Shown here in pieces: positions 41,147 through 49,702 of a stretch of 64,000 bases of DNA. How positions within the stretch are numbered: the first letter of the stretch is position 1; each line of letters begins with the position of its first letter. Source of the DNA: Scheffersomyces stipitis CBS 6054 (lineage: Eukaryota > Ascomycota > Pichiomycetes > Serinales > Debaryomycetaceae); assembly GCF_000209165.1 (NCBI RefSeq), contig NC_009047.1, positions 744,001-808,000 of the forward strand, written 5' to 3'. The translations under genes were made by a program, and so were the position numbers. The notes under the pieces are model-generated. The model ran no database searches, was not told where the DNA came from, and saw only the letters and a list, made by a program, of their open reading frames with translations.

Positions 41147-43372
41147 CTAGTTCTGCTTCTTTTGGTTGGAGAGAATGTTGATGAGTTCTGGACCAAATTT
41201 GTATTCTCCCGTTAATTTGCCCAACATCTTGGGCAACTCATTACCGAAGTCTCTGAGAGGTTTCTGTGACAAGTCGTCAATTAGGTGTTGCACTGTTTCT
41301 TTGTTTCCTCTCTTTATGAAGTGATGGAACAAGAAGTAGTATGTGAAGTGGTTTGGCGAAGAATGGGCATCATTCTTCAAGTTTTCGTAGTATTGCAAGG
41401 CAAGCTCTTCACGTTTGCTCAACAACGAGTTTATCATTGTGTTCCAGATTCTGGCGTCGTTTCTAATCTTCTTAATGTAGACATCAAACAACTTTTCTGC
41501 TGAACTGACAGAGCCTTGGTCCAACTCACCTCTCAACATGGCAGTGTACAAGTGAGCAGAAGCAGGGTACTTCTTCGAAGCCTTTTCGAAGATGGAACGA
41601 GCAGCTTCTATATTGGCTCCGTTCTTCACCAAACCGTCAATCAATGCGGTGTAAGTGAAGTCGTTCAATGGTATAGATTTGGAAGCAGAGATGTTGTCGA
41701 GAACTTTGTCAACGTCAGCTACCAATCCCTTTTCACGGTGCATCTTAAAGTAGATGTCGATAACTGAAGTGTAAGTTCCAACTTCTTCTGGAATGTTGTG
41801 CTTCTTCATGAACTCAAGAATACCTTCCACGGCAGCATAGTTATTAATTTTAGCATAGTAGCCTAAAAATGTATTCATCACAGACGTAGAAGGAACGTAC
41901 CCACCAGCTCTGACAAACTCCTTCAACTTTTCTTCCGCTTCGCTAATCTTTTTATTCAACGCTAATCCAATCAAAATGTTATTCTTGGTTGGAGCAATCA
42001 CAGGAAGCTTACCCTCGCCTTCTATGCTAAATCTCTGCAAGTATTCGTCAACCTTGTCGAACTTGTTCAAGTTGGCAAAACTACCAATGATGATAGAAAG
42101 GGTCTTAGCAGTGATCTCTGTGCCATTGTTCAAGATAGTTTCGATGGTCAGCTCAATACTTTTAATAAGCTTGCCTCTTTGAGCAGATGAAATCTTAGAG
42201 ATATATGATGGAGTACCCATTGTTCTCAACACTACATCCCAGGCACGAATGGAGGGTTTCTCGATTCCGTGCAGAAGCAAGTTCTGGAAAATAGCAAAAA
42301 CCTCATCTGGTCTATCAGCCTCATAGTATCCATCCATTAATCTGATCAAGGTGTCTTCATTGATTGGATTATTGTTTCTAGCTGCAGCTTCCTGGATTTC
42401 TTTTTGGATTATATTCAAGGCTACCTGATTCTTCTTTTCACCAGCTTCTCTGATTTTCCTGTAGACTTCAGGACCGTTAGGATCAAGTGACTCAGCAGAC
42501 AACTCGTGGATGCTCTTTTGAAAACTTTGGAACTCCTTTTTGTAGCCGTCGAATATACGCAAGTCCATAAGCGAGTTTCTGATCAAAACTGGATTGGGCA
42601 ACGTCTGATTCAAGAGCTTGGAAGCATCTTCAAACGAAAACTTGACCCCCTGAAGACTACATGTCTGGCTGTATGCGAAATAAACAAGGTTGGGGAGGTA
42701 GTAAGGACGGTATTCTATTTCTCCAGCCTTGACAGAAGCCATTCCGGTAGCATTGTTCGATTTTTCGAATTCCAAAAATTGGAGCCAGAGCTTAAGCACA
42801 TTCTGATAGATCACAGCCTTATCTTCTCCACTCTTGAAGTACCTGGAAGCTACTACAGTGTAATGGTATTTGTGGCAGACGCCATACTTGGTGAAGATTT
42901 CCAAAACGTCCTCCACTGATTTATTTCCGAGCGAAGTAGCGGGGTCTAAAGCTTTAAACAATAACTCGGTCACAATTGGCTGGAAACGGAAGTAGATCGA
43001 GTTGTCGGAGATGTTTTCAGCCAATTGAATTTCTCTCAAGTACGATAACCCTTCTTCCAAGATCTCTATGGCTTCTGTGAGATCAGATTTGGACGACTTA
43101 ACCAAATCTTGGATCTGGTTACTGATATCTCTGAGTTTTACATTACGATGAGGAGCCTTTTTGGAGTGGTTTCCGTTTTTAGTTGAACCTTCTGGTGCCT
43201 TTTCTGAGACATTCTTGTCATTTTTCACTATTGGGCTGCTCGTAGAAGTAGTAGCCTTCAAAGTGTCAGCTGCTGTAGATTGAAAACGACTCAAAAATTG
43301 CCCCAGTCTTCTGAGTTTCACAATATTTGTCCTGGTTAAGTTCCTGAACACCGTCTGTCTCAAGGGGATCAT
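41147..43372 (-). CDS. CCM1: Pentatricopeptide-repeat protein, mitochondrial intron-splicing factor Ccm1-like
   Basis: A PPR protein, probably Ccm1, needed for mitochondrial group I intron removal and for stability of the mitochondrial small rRNA. The longest frame opens at a GTG (43402); the first ATG is at 43372, giving 741 aa. The N-terminus is a convincing mitochondrial presequence (MIPLRQTVFRNLTRTNIVKL). Helical repeats run through the C-terminal two thirds, for example NEDTLIRLMDGYYEADRPDE, PSTSVMNTFLGYYAKINNYA, VGTYTSVIDIYFKMHREKG and NDFTYTALIDGLVKNGANIE. The overall length and repeat position fit Ccm1 of CTG-clade yeasts as I remember them; another PPR protein is the alternative. Divergent from tRNA-Val and ERF4. 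Confidence 0.78.
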   Translation of the reverse strand: MIPLRQTVFRNLTRTNIVKLRRLGQFLSRFQSTAADTLKATTSTSSPIVKNDKNVSEKAPEGSTKNGNHSKKAPHRNVKLRDISNQIQDLVKSSKSDLTEAIEILEEGLSYLREIQLAENISDNSIYFRFQPIVTELLFKALDPATSLGNKSVEDVLEIFTKYGVCHKYHYTVVASRYFKSGEDKAVIYQNVLKLWLQFLEFEKSNNATGMASVKAGEIEYRPYYLPNLVYFAYSQTCSLQGVKFSFEDASKLLNQTLPNPVLIRNSLMDLRIFDGYKKEFQSFQKSIHELSAESLDPNGPEVYRKIREAGEKKNQVALNIIQKEIQEAAARNNNPINEDTLIRLMDGYYEADRPDEVFAIFQNLLLHGIEKPSIRAWDVVLRTMGTPSYISKISSAQRGKLIKSIELTIETILNNGTEITAKTLSIIIGSFANLNKFDKVDEYLQRFSIEGEGKLPVIAPTKNNILIGLALNKKISEAEEKLKEFVRAGGYVPSTSVMNTFLGYYAKINNYAAVEGILEFMKKHNIPEEVGTYTSVIDIYFKMHREKGLVADVDKVLDNISASKSIPLNDFTYTALIDGLVKNGANIEAARSIFEKASKKYPASAHLYTAMLRGELDQGSVSSAEKLFDVYIKKIRNDARIWNTMINSLLSKREELALQYYENLKNDAHSSPNHFTYYFLFHHFIKRGNKETVQHLIDDLSQKPLRDFGNELPKMLGKLTGEYKFGPELINILSNQKKQN

Positions 43373-44256
43373 GTTGTCGCTACGAAGACGGTTTTGGTTC
43401 ACGAAGTCAACTATGGGGTCTTAAGTAAGACTACTGAAAATGTGAAAAATTGGAAAACTTTTTTTGGCCAGCTTAGATGCACACTTCACAAAACAGGCAC
43501 AAGATGCTACTATGGGATTCATAGAAAACGGAACCGGTAGCGGAAAAGTAGAATGCAAGTAAAGAAATCCTTTCAGGAGTCGCTTTGGTGGATCTTGTTA
43601 CATTTAAATACTCTGGATAGGTTGTAGCAATTCTTGATAAAAAAGTGGGTGCAAATGCTGGAACTTGGTGGGTTTTGCTTTGTGTCTTTACGGTTGCAAA
43701 ATGTATAATTAAACCGTGTAAAAGATTATTGAATTTTACAGTTGACGTCAGTTGTTGAAATTACTAAATAGCAATAGCAATGAAATCTTGTACGTTTACA
43801 TTAAACTCAATATCTCTTTTTTATCAAATTGTTCATTTTCGACGAATTTTATGAAAAAGATAAATAGCTAGAACGCTTGAGAATTCAAGAATAAGCAGAC
43901 AATGAAAACGAACAACCAAAGTTTCAAAGTTAATTAAGGCAGTTCATATTAGTATAGAAAGAATATCAGATAGAGTCTTAATTTAGTTGCAAATTCACGT
44001 TATTGTGAATTATAATAGAATAAGCCATCACTGTCCCTTTCTGTGCTATTTGCACAGGAAATACGCAGTGGATTATCGTTATATTTATTTCGAGTCCAAG
44101 ATATGTTTTCCACATTCTAATACCATCACCAAATAAAGATTCCTTCAAATTCATGTAGTTTTTCACGAAACGTCTCTAATCTTACTTAGTATTATCCATC
44201 TCTTCTCCATACTGAAGGCTTCGGCATTTTTTGGCATTTTTGACACCGTGACATTT

Positions 44257-44266
44257 ATCACGTGAT
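44257..44266. promoter_or_regulatory. Palindromic E-box ATCACGTGAT
   Basis: A perfect 10-base palindrome centred on CACGTG, the core bound by Cbf1-type bHLH factors. It sits 47 bases upstream of tRNA-Val. Other CACGTG sites in gaps are at 25132, 36027, 52247 and 57308. Confidence 0.45.
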
Positions 44267-44313
44267 GTTGAAAAATTCACAATAAACTGGCAGGTTTTTT
44301 AAGTCAAGAAACA

Positions 44314-44387
44314 GGTTTTGTGGTCTAGTTGGTTATGGCATCTGCTTAACACGCAGAACGTCCCCAGTTCGATCCTGGGCAAAATCA
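44314..44387 (+). tRNA. tRNA-Val (anticodon AAC)
   Basis: A 74-base cloverleaf. The acceptor arms GGTTTTG and CAAAATC pair with one G-U, the discriminator is A (44387), the A-box region reads TGGTCTAGTTGG, the anticodon stem TCTGC/GCAGA encloses the loop TTAACAC with anticodon AAC at 44348-44350, and the B box is GTTCGATCC. There is no intron. It differs only slightly from the S. cerevisiae tRNA-Val(AAC) I remember, with compensatory changes in the acceptor stem. A T6 run at 44395-44400 is the Pol III terminator. Confidence 0.97.
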
Positions 44388-44394
44388 TGTTTTC

Positions 44395-44400
44395 TTTTTT
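44395..44400 (+). terminator. Pol III terminator of tRNA-Val
   Basis: A run of six T on the sense strand starting eight bases after the mature tRNA end, preceded by TTTTC. Confidence 0.8.
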
Positions 44401-44785
44401 GCTAATCGAAGGAAGTTTACTTATGGCACGGATGGAGGAGCTGAAAAATCGAAACAGGCAGTTTTTTTGGTGGTAGTTTTCAGTTACAGAGAGGTCCAAT
44501 TCTATGTAGGTTGCAACTTGAAACAAGTGCAGAGTAAATGTCAGAAAATATAATTTTGAAAAGTTCAAAATATAAAGGAAGTCCCAGAGATACACTCAAG
44601 AACAATACTAGACTCTCCCATATCAACATTAGTCTGATATGGGCTCCTTGTGTTTGCGTTGTTTCTTCAACTAACAATACATGATTAAGAATTTTGGAAT
44701 GGTAGCGCCGTACCTTTGAGAAGCGGTTCTTGATTTGTTTGAAACCAAAACTAAATCCAATTTATTACTGTTTACCCTAAAACAT

Positions 44786-45606
44786 ATGAATGATCCTAAC
44801 TCCAAGTATGAGTGCCAGAACGATACACTGAAGGAGTCATCTGTGAAGCCACCCCTTCAATTCTTCAACCCTCATGAATTTATGGTTACTAATGAGAATC
44901 CCATTTTGCCCAAGGAAAATGAAGCAAAGTTGGTTATTAACCATTTTCCCAATATCTACGAGCCTCGCGATTCATTAGCTTATGCTACAACGAGAATAAT
45001 AAGGATACCGAGGATATATAGTACTGTTCGAGACTCAGATTTTATTCCGCAATTCCTGACATATGTTCCAGGCTCTGAGCCAGCAGCTATATCCAATGAA
45101 GACATCACTGTATTTGAAGCCAAAGGAAGGTATGACGACGCAGAGTTTGGATATACATCGTTGACTCCATTGGTGCCAGGGTTGATATCTGAAACTGAAT
45201 TTGAGACTATTGTAAAGACGATAAACCAGCATTTGTACGATTCTTTGAATCCATATAATGGGCATTTATTCATAGAAAATGTGCTTGAATTTCTTACTGG
45301 GGGTGTTTATTCAAAGGTGATCAACAAGTATTTGTTCACAGGGTATTCGAAGAGACGACTTCAGGATTTGGAGGCATATATAGAGCATTTGAATACGGAA
45401 GTATTCAAAGGTCGAGACGGTTTAAAGATTATAAATCCGAGATTGTCAGGTTTTCTAAGCGTATGTTAAAGAGAAAATTTCATCTATATGGGACTACAGT
45501 ACTAACAATTTAGCTTGATTTTCAGATACCAGTACCTAGAAGTGGAAGTGGAGGTGGAAGTGCAAGTGCTAGTGGAAGTGGGCATACCGTTATCAATTCA
45601 GAGTAA
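44786..45606 (+). CDS. ERF4: Erf4-like subunit of Ras palmitoyltransferase (one intron)
   Basis: Erf4 (Shr5) is the partner of the DHHC enzyme Erf2 in the ER complex that palmitoylates Ras. The golgin-A7/ERF4 domain is visible: RIPRIYSTVRDSDFIPQF, then FGYTSLTPLVPGLISETEFE, the long helix INQHLYDSLNPYNGHLFIEN and VYSKVINKYLF. The open frame begins at a TTG (44735), but the first ATG is at 44786. The unspliced frame ends at a TAA inside a GTATGT that matches the yeast 5' splice site. With a TACTAAC branch site at 45500-45506 and TTTTCAG at 45521-45525, exon 1 is 44786-45460 and exon 2 is 45526-45606. Exon 2 adds IPVPRSGSGGG, then a Ser/Ala/Gly tail ending TVINSE. Total 251 aa. The join is in phase 0. 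Splicing is strongly supported but not proven. Confidence 0.87.
45461..45525 (+). other. ERF4: Spliceosomal intron of ERF4 (65 nt)
   Basis: The 5' site is GTATGT (45461-45466), the branch site TACTAAC (45500-45506) and the 3' site TTCAG (45521-45525). The branch A to 3' AG distance is about 20 bases. All three match the yeast consensus exactly, and removal keeps the frame open. Confidence 0.9.
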
Positions 45607-45832
45607 ATGTTGATATATAACAAGGAGCTGGCTTCTATTAGCGAATTGAACAATGTAATAATATAAAGTAATTATGGCTGTATTTAGTATTGAATGTAAA
45701 TATACCATTCAGCATATGTGATTAGTTCCTTATTAAGGGGAATTCTGCAGCCGCCTAAAACATGCAGGAGCTCATCTTCAATATTTATAACTGCGTTGAG
45801 CCATCGAATTCCAGTAGTCTTTTCCTATCTTC

Positions 45833-47050
45833 ATGTTCAGATACAGGCCAAGGACGATGAATGGAGTGTTTGCAGTCTACAAGCCTTCTGGAATGTCGTC
45901 TGCTAAGTTTATCAGCGACATCCAGGAGGTTTTCACGAAATCGGGAGTTTTTGAAGAAGATTTGAATAAGGCAAAGAGCAAAGCCTTTGCTGATTTGAGT
46001 ACCAATGCCAGATGGTCCAAGCAGAAAGTTCAGAACAGGGTGCGGAACTTAAAGGTGAAAATTGGCCACGGTGGAACCTTGGATCCACTTGCCAGCGGAG
46101 TTTTGGTTGTTGGTGTAGGGTTGGGAACGAAGAAGTTACAGTACTACTTAAGTGAATGTAATAAGACTTATGAGACTAAAGCATTGTTAGGATTATCCAC
46201 AACTACAGGTGACTCTGAAGGTGAAATCATAACCAAAAACCCTGTTAACCACATCACCAAGGAGATGATTTTAGAAACAGCTCCTAAATTTGTAGGTCAT
46301 GTCAAGCAGACTCCCCCAATTTTTTCAGCTTTGAAAGTAGACGGAAAACCGTTGTACGAATACGCCAGAGAAGGTATTCCTCTTCCAAAGGCCATCAAGA
46401 CTAGAGATATTCAAATTTTCGATATCAAAGTCCACGAGGAAAACTCCTTGAGCACTGAACATGAATTTGAAAAGTTGAAAAGTGAGCTTGATGCTGATGG
46501 AAACCCCAAAGAAAACGGATTGGCAAATAACCCAACTCTTAACGATTCTCCTTTATACTTTTCTGATGAGTATATGGAAAAGGCCGAACTGGAAAACTTG
46601 CCCAAGACAGTAGATAAACCCTTAGTGTTTGGTGAAGGAGAAGATTTGCCTGAAAAGTTACCGTTGATTCATTTTACTTCTGACGTTTCCTCCGGTACCT
46701 ACATCAGAAGTTTGATCAGTGATTATGGAAGAGCGTTGAGGTCATCGGCTTACATGGTTGAGTTGATCAGAGTCAGACAATCAGAATGGTCTTTAGACAA
46801 GAATGTTTTCAAGTTTGAGGACTTTACAGAGAATGACGAAAGAATATGGGGTCCCGTATTGAAGCGTGTATTGGACAACGGTGGTGAGGTTAATGTGGCA
46901 GAGGCATTTGATGAAGTCAGAGCAAAAGTTCTTCCAGTGATTGAAAAGGAGAAGGAGCTACTTGCTGAGAGTGAAACGAAGAGCGATGAACAGCAGAACG
47001 GTGATTCAGAGCTTCCCAAGAAGAGAAACATAGACGAGTTAGAATCATAG
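45833..47050 (+). CDS. PUS4: tRNA pseudouridine-55 synthase (TruB family)
   Basis: Pus4 converts uridine 55 to pseudouridine in the T-loop of cytosolic and mitochondrial tRNAs. The 405-aa protein has the TruB motifs: NGVFAVYKPSGMSS near the start, the catalytic box GHGGTLDPLASGVLVVG with Asp84, KTYETKALLGLSTTTGDSEG, VKQTPPIFSALKVDGKPLYEYAREG and SGTYIRSLISDYGRAL. The C-terminus is charged and poorly conserved (PKKRNIDELES). Two starts are possible: ATG at 45833 adds the basic extension MFRYRPRT, and ATG at 45857 gives the usual MNGVFAV start. Use of both could send products to mitochondria and nucleus. Confidence 0.94.
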   Translation: MFRYRPRTMNGVFAVYKPSGMSSAKFISDIQEVFTKSGVFEEDLNKAKSKAFADLSTNARWSKQKVQNRVRNLKVKIGHGGTLDPLASGVLVVGVGLGTKKLQYYLSECNKTYETKALLGLSTTTGDSEGEIITKNPVNHITKEMILETAPKFVGHVKQTPPIFSALKVDGKPLYEYAREGIPLPKAIKTRDIQIFDIKVHEENSLSTEHEFEKLKSELDADGNPKENGLANNPTLNDSPLYFSDEYMEKAELENLPKTVDKPLVFGEGEDLPEKLPLIHFTSDVSSGTYIRSLISDYGRALRSSAYMVELIRVRQSEWSLDKNVFKFEDFTENDERIWGPVLKRVLDNGGEVNVAEAFDEVRAKVLPVIEKEKELLAESETKSDEQQNGDSELPKKRNIDELES

Positions 47051-47340
47051 AAGTTTGATGTACATAGAAACCACTGTTAACCAAATAGTCAGCGACAGTT
47101 AACGGGAAACAAAAGTAATGCATAAGAAATTTAGTTACAAATTGACGTAATTCTAGCAATTGATATCTTCATACTATTTAATTTGATTTACTCTGTAAAG
47201 TGTAGATATCCTTTCTTTGTCTCATATTTGAGCTTGTACCTGAAAATTAGATTAGGAGCTGTGAGCACAGTGGAAAATTGAAGACAGTGAATTTGCAATC
47301 TAGTCTTCTTTCCACCATTTATCCACCAAAGCTTGTTAGA

Positions 47341-48492
47341 ATGATCCGATCTTTGGGTATAAGGACCTTTTCCTCCTCTTCCAAATGTCTAGCAGAACTT
47401 TATACCAGAACAACGTTGAGGCCGGTGACATATAAGTTAGAAGTGCCAGAAAAATTCCAACCTCAGAGTGTTCTTGTATTAGCTACTCCATCGAACCTTC
47501 CACTGGTGATCGACGAGGCCATTTCCATACACCAGCAGAGAGGACTTCAAGTAATAGTAGCTGGAGTAGACAGCGTGGTGCCCAATTCATGTAGAAATGG
47601 AGTTTCTGAGATGTGGCTAAGTGAACCAGCAGCAATCAAGAGTTCTGTCTTGTTGGATTCTCGCGATGACTTGAACGACAAACCCCGCGAAAGTGATGGT
47701 ATCAGAATTGTAGTTGCTAGAAAGAACTGGAAGAATATGAACTCAAACTTGCTGTTGCAATTGAGTACGAAAGCCAAAGTAGACTTGAAGCTAGCCAATT
47801 CTGTGTTTACCACGGATAACTTGGTGACATTGTTCTATTTCCAGTCCAGCAGTCTTGCAGAACAGCTTGAAAACTCAGGCCAGACTTTATGCGAACTTTC
47901 GCTCGAACTTCCAAAAGGAACAGTGCCAGAAAACCCATTGTTGAAGTATGAAGACAAATGGACTGCTCTTTATGATTCACAGGAAGAGCCTTTCGTAATC
48001 ACCAACTGTGTAGGAAACCTAGTGAAACAGATCAACAAACAACCGGCTTCTAGCTACTTGGAGAACAACAAAAGGCTCATGGGTTTGGGCTCTAAAGATA
48101 CGGAGGTCTATGTAAAACTATACAAAAAGAACGATCCCCAAACTGCATTCAGATATAAGGTCGTGGCTGGAGGTGGAGGCTGGGGAGCCAAGGCTAGCAT
48201 TATAGCTCTTTCCACGGATGCCAAATTGGAGAAAGGTGATCGCATTGAATTCTTTATGCTTACACCAACTGACAGATTCACTATGCTGGATTCAGAAGTA
48301 CCTAAAGAGGAGTTGGTAGGAAAACTTGTATTTGAATCTACATATGAAGAGCAGAGTTATGGCTCCGATTCTGCTGGCGAGACAGAGACTCTTGAATATG
48401 TTTTTGGATCGGGCTCTGAAGGCGAGTTCAAGTTCAACGATGTCAAACACAACTCAGCTGGTGAACGTTTGATTATTGATATAGAGAAATAG
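47341..48492 (+). CDS. FIST-like mitochondrial protein of unknown function
   Basis: A 383-aa protein. The open frame extends to a TTG at 47278, but the first ATG is at 47341 and yields a clear mitochondrial presequence (MIRSLGIRTFSSSSKC). The middle has alternating beta-like segments (SVLVLATPSNLPLVIDEAIS; GLQVIVAGVDSVV). Near residue 280 the motif YKVVAGGGGWGAKASIIALS resembles the glycine-rich block of fungal FIST-domain proteins. I do not know a defined role; FIST domains are thought to sense small ligands. The family call rests on one motif and overall shape, so treat it as tentative. Neighbours PUS4 and POA1 are on the same strand. Confidence 0.6.
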   Translation: MIRSLGIRTFSSSSKCLAELYTRTTLRPVTYKLEVPEKFQPQSVLVLATPSNLPLVIDEAISIHQQRGLQVIVAGVDSVVPNSCRNGVSEMWLSEPAAIKSSVLLDSRDDLNDKPRESDGIRIVVARKNWKNMNSNLLLQLSTKAKVDLKLANSVFTTDNLVTLFYFQSSSLAEQLENSGQTLCELSLELPKGTVPENPLLKYEDKWTALYDSQEEPFVITNCVGNLVKQINKQPASSYLENNKRLMGLGSKDTEVYVKLYKKNDPQTAFRYKVVAGGGGWGAKASIIALSTDAKLEKGDRIEFFMLTPTDRFTMLDSEVPKEELVGKLVFESTYEEQSYGSDSAGETETLEYVFGSGSEGEFKFNDVKHNSAGERLIIDIEK

Positions 48493-48792
48493 GCAAGATT
48501 TTCACTAAACTACTTTCTCAACAGATTGAGCAAATATCCGTCTTACATACATATATACCTTGTACATACTTATTGTATATGAACCGATTCCATAGTCCAG
48601 TATACTCCGCACTACAATAAACACCCTACCGTATTCTTCCGTGGACTATACGATTGTAAATGAACCATAATGTTCTTAGTTTATTGTCCATTCTAAGTCC
48701 ACCATACTATTGTATATAAAGTCTGCGAAATCTGGAGAAGCCAACATTTTTCACCATTCAATTATTCTATTCCGTTATTATACAATTGTGAA
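48493..48792. other. POA1 promoter region
   Basis: 300 bases between two plus-strand genes. A TATATAAA box at 48713-48720 lies 73 bases upstream of the POA1 ATG. Nothing else is visible. Confidence 0.6.
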
Positions 48793-49314
48793 ATGATTAG
48801 ATATATAAAGGGTGATTTGTTAGGTCATCTTCCACCAAGCAAGTCTTCGGTTGCTGTCTTTGCTCATGCTTGCAATTGCCAGGGTGTCTGGGGAGGAGGA
48901 ATCGCTGCTGTGCTCAGAGTGAAATTTCCTTCTACCTATCCTTTGTATTCTGGTCATTGCCAGGAAAAAGGATGTGATCCACATAGACTTTTGGGAACAT
49001 CTGTCGTAGTGCCCTCACAAGCTCTGGATCCGGGAAACATCGCTGGATACCCCCCTAAATACATCGCCTGTTTGTTCACCAGCGACTTTGCCCAGACCCA
49101 AGAGGAGATTGTAGCATATACAGATTCTGCCATAGAGGCACTCGTGGATCAACTAAAAGAATTACAAAAGACAACTGCAATTGAGACCGGACAAAGCGGT
49201 AAGATCGTTGTAAATATGCCCAAGATCAATGCTGGAATCTTTGCTGTTCCTTGGGAGAAGACTGAAGCCGTATTGAAGAAATACGATGTGGAGTTTAATG
49301 TTTATGTTATATGA
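48793..49314 (+). CDS. POA1: ADP-ribose 1''-phosphate phosphatase (macro domain)
   Basis: Poa1 hydrolyses ADP-ribose 1''-phosphate, a by-product of tRNA splicing. The 173-aa protein is essentially one macro domain: it begins MIRYIKGDLL, has AHACNCQGVWGGGIAAVLR with the ligand-binding Asn and Gly-rich loop, and ends with the second loop MPKINAGIFAVPWEKTEAVL. The length is typical for Poa1. A TATA box lies 73 bases upstream. Confidence 0.9.
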   Translation: MIRYIKGDLLGHLPPSKSSVAVFAHACNCQGVWGGGIAAVLRVKFPSTYPLYSGHCQEKGCDPHRLLGTSVVVPSQALDPGNIAGYPPKYIACLFTSDFAQTQEEIVAYTDSAIEALVDQLKELQKTTAIETGQSGKIVVNMPKINAGIFAVPWEKTEAVLKKYDVEFNVYVI

Positions 49315-49702
49315 GAGAGAAGTAAGAAGAGAAATCTGAACAGCAACTCTCGGATGTATCTACATATATATCATGATCAGAAATGTTTTATGTATGTGTT
49401 TAACTGTAAGACAATTGGTGAAGTAAGTATATGAAAACCTTGACATTTCTATAATTTCCTCTCGATCTCTCGCTATTTCTCGCTATTTTCCTCTCCCTAC
49501 TTGTCTCGCTATTCTTGGAATTCTCCCTACATCACTCCTATTCTCACTGCGCCCGCGCCACCGGGCCTATGTCGCGCGACATTTTGCTAACAACAAACCG
49601 ATTGCGATTTCACCAATTAATCTCGTTTTACTTCCTCTTCTTTTCTTTGGCATTCTCTCTGGACGTCTTTCTCTCCATTACTATATTTTACATCGTTTCA
49701 AC
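49315..49702. other. VPS1 promoter region
   Basis: 388 bases, pyrimidine-rich near VPS1. It holds the 14-base palindrome listed at 49569-49582. Confidence 0.6.
49569..49582. promoter_or_regulatory. Perfect palindrome ATGTCGCGCGACAT (two abutting GCGACAT motifs)
   Basis: Two inverted copies of GCGACAT meet head to head, 121 bases upstream of the VPS1 ATG, suggesting a site for a dimeric factor. Confidence 0.6.

Larger units (their letters stand above)
43373..44785. other. Divergent region CCM1 / ERF4 containing tRNA-Val
   Basis: 1.4 kb containing the tRNA-Val gene (44314-44387), a palindromic E-box ATCACGTGAT at 44257-44266, and a 12-codon ATG frame (44681-44719) just upstream of ERF4 that could be an upstream ORF. 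The part from 43.45 to 44.2 kb is AT-rich with nothing else visible. Confidence 0.65.
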
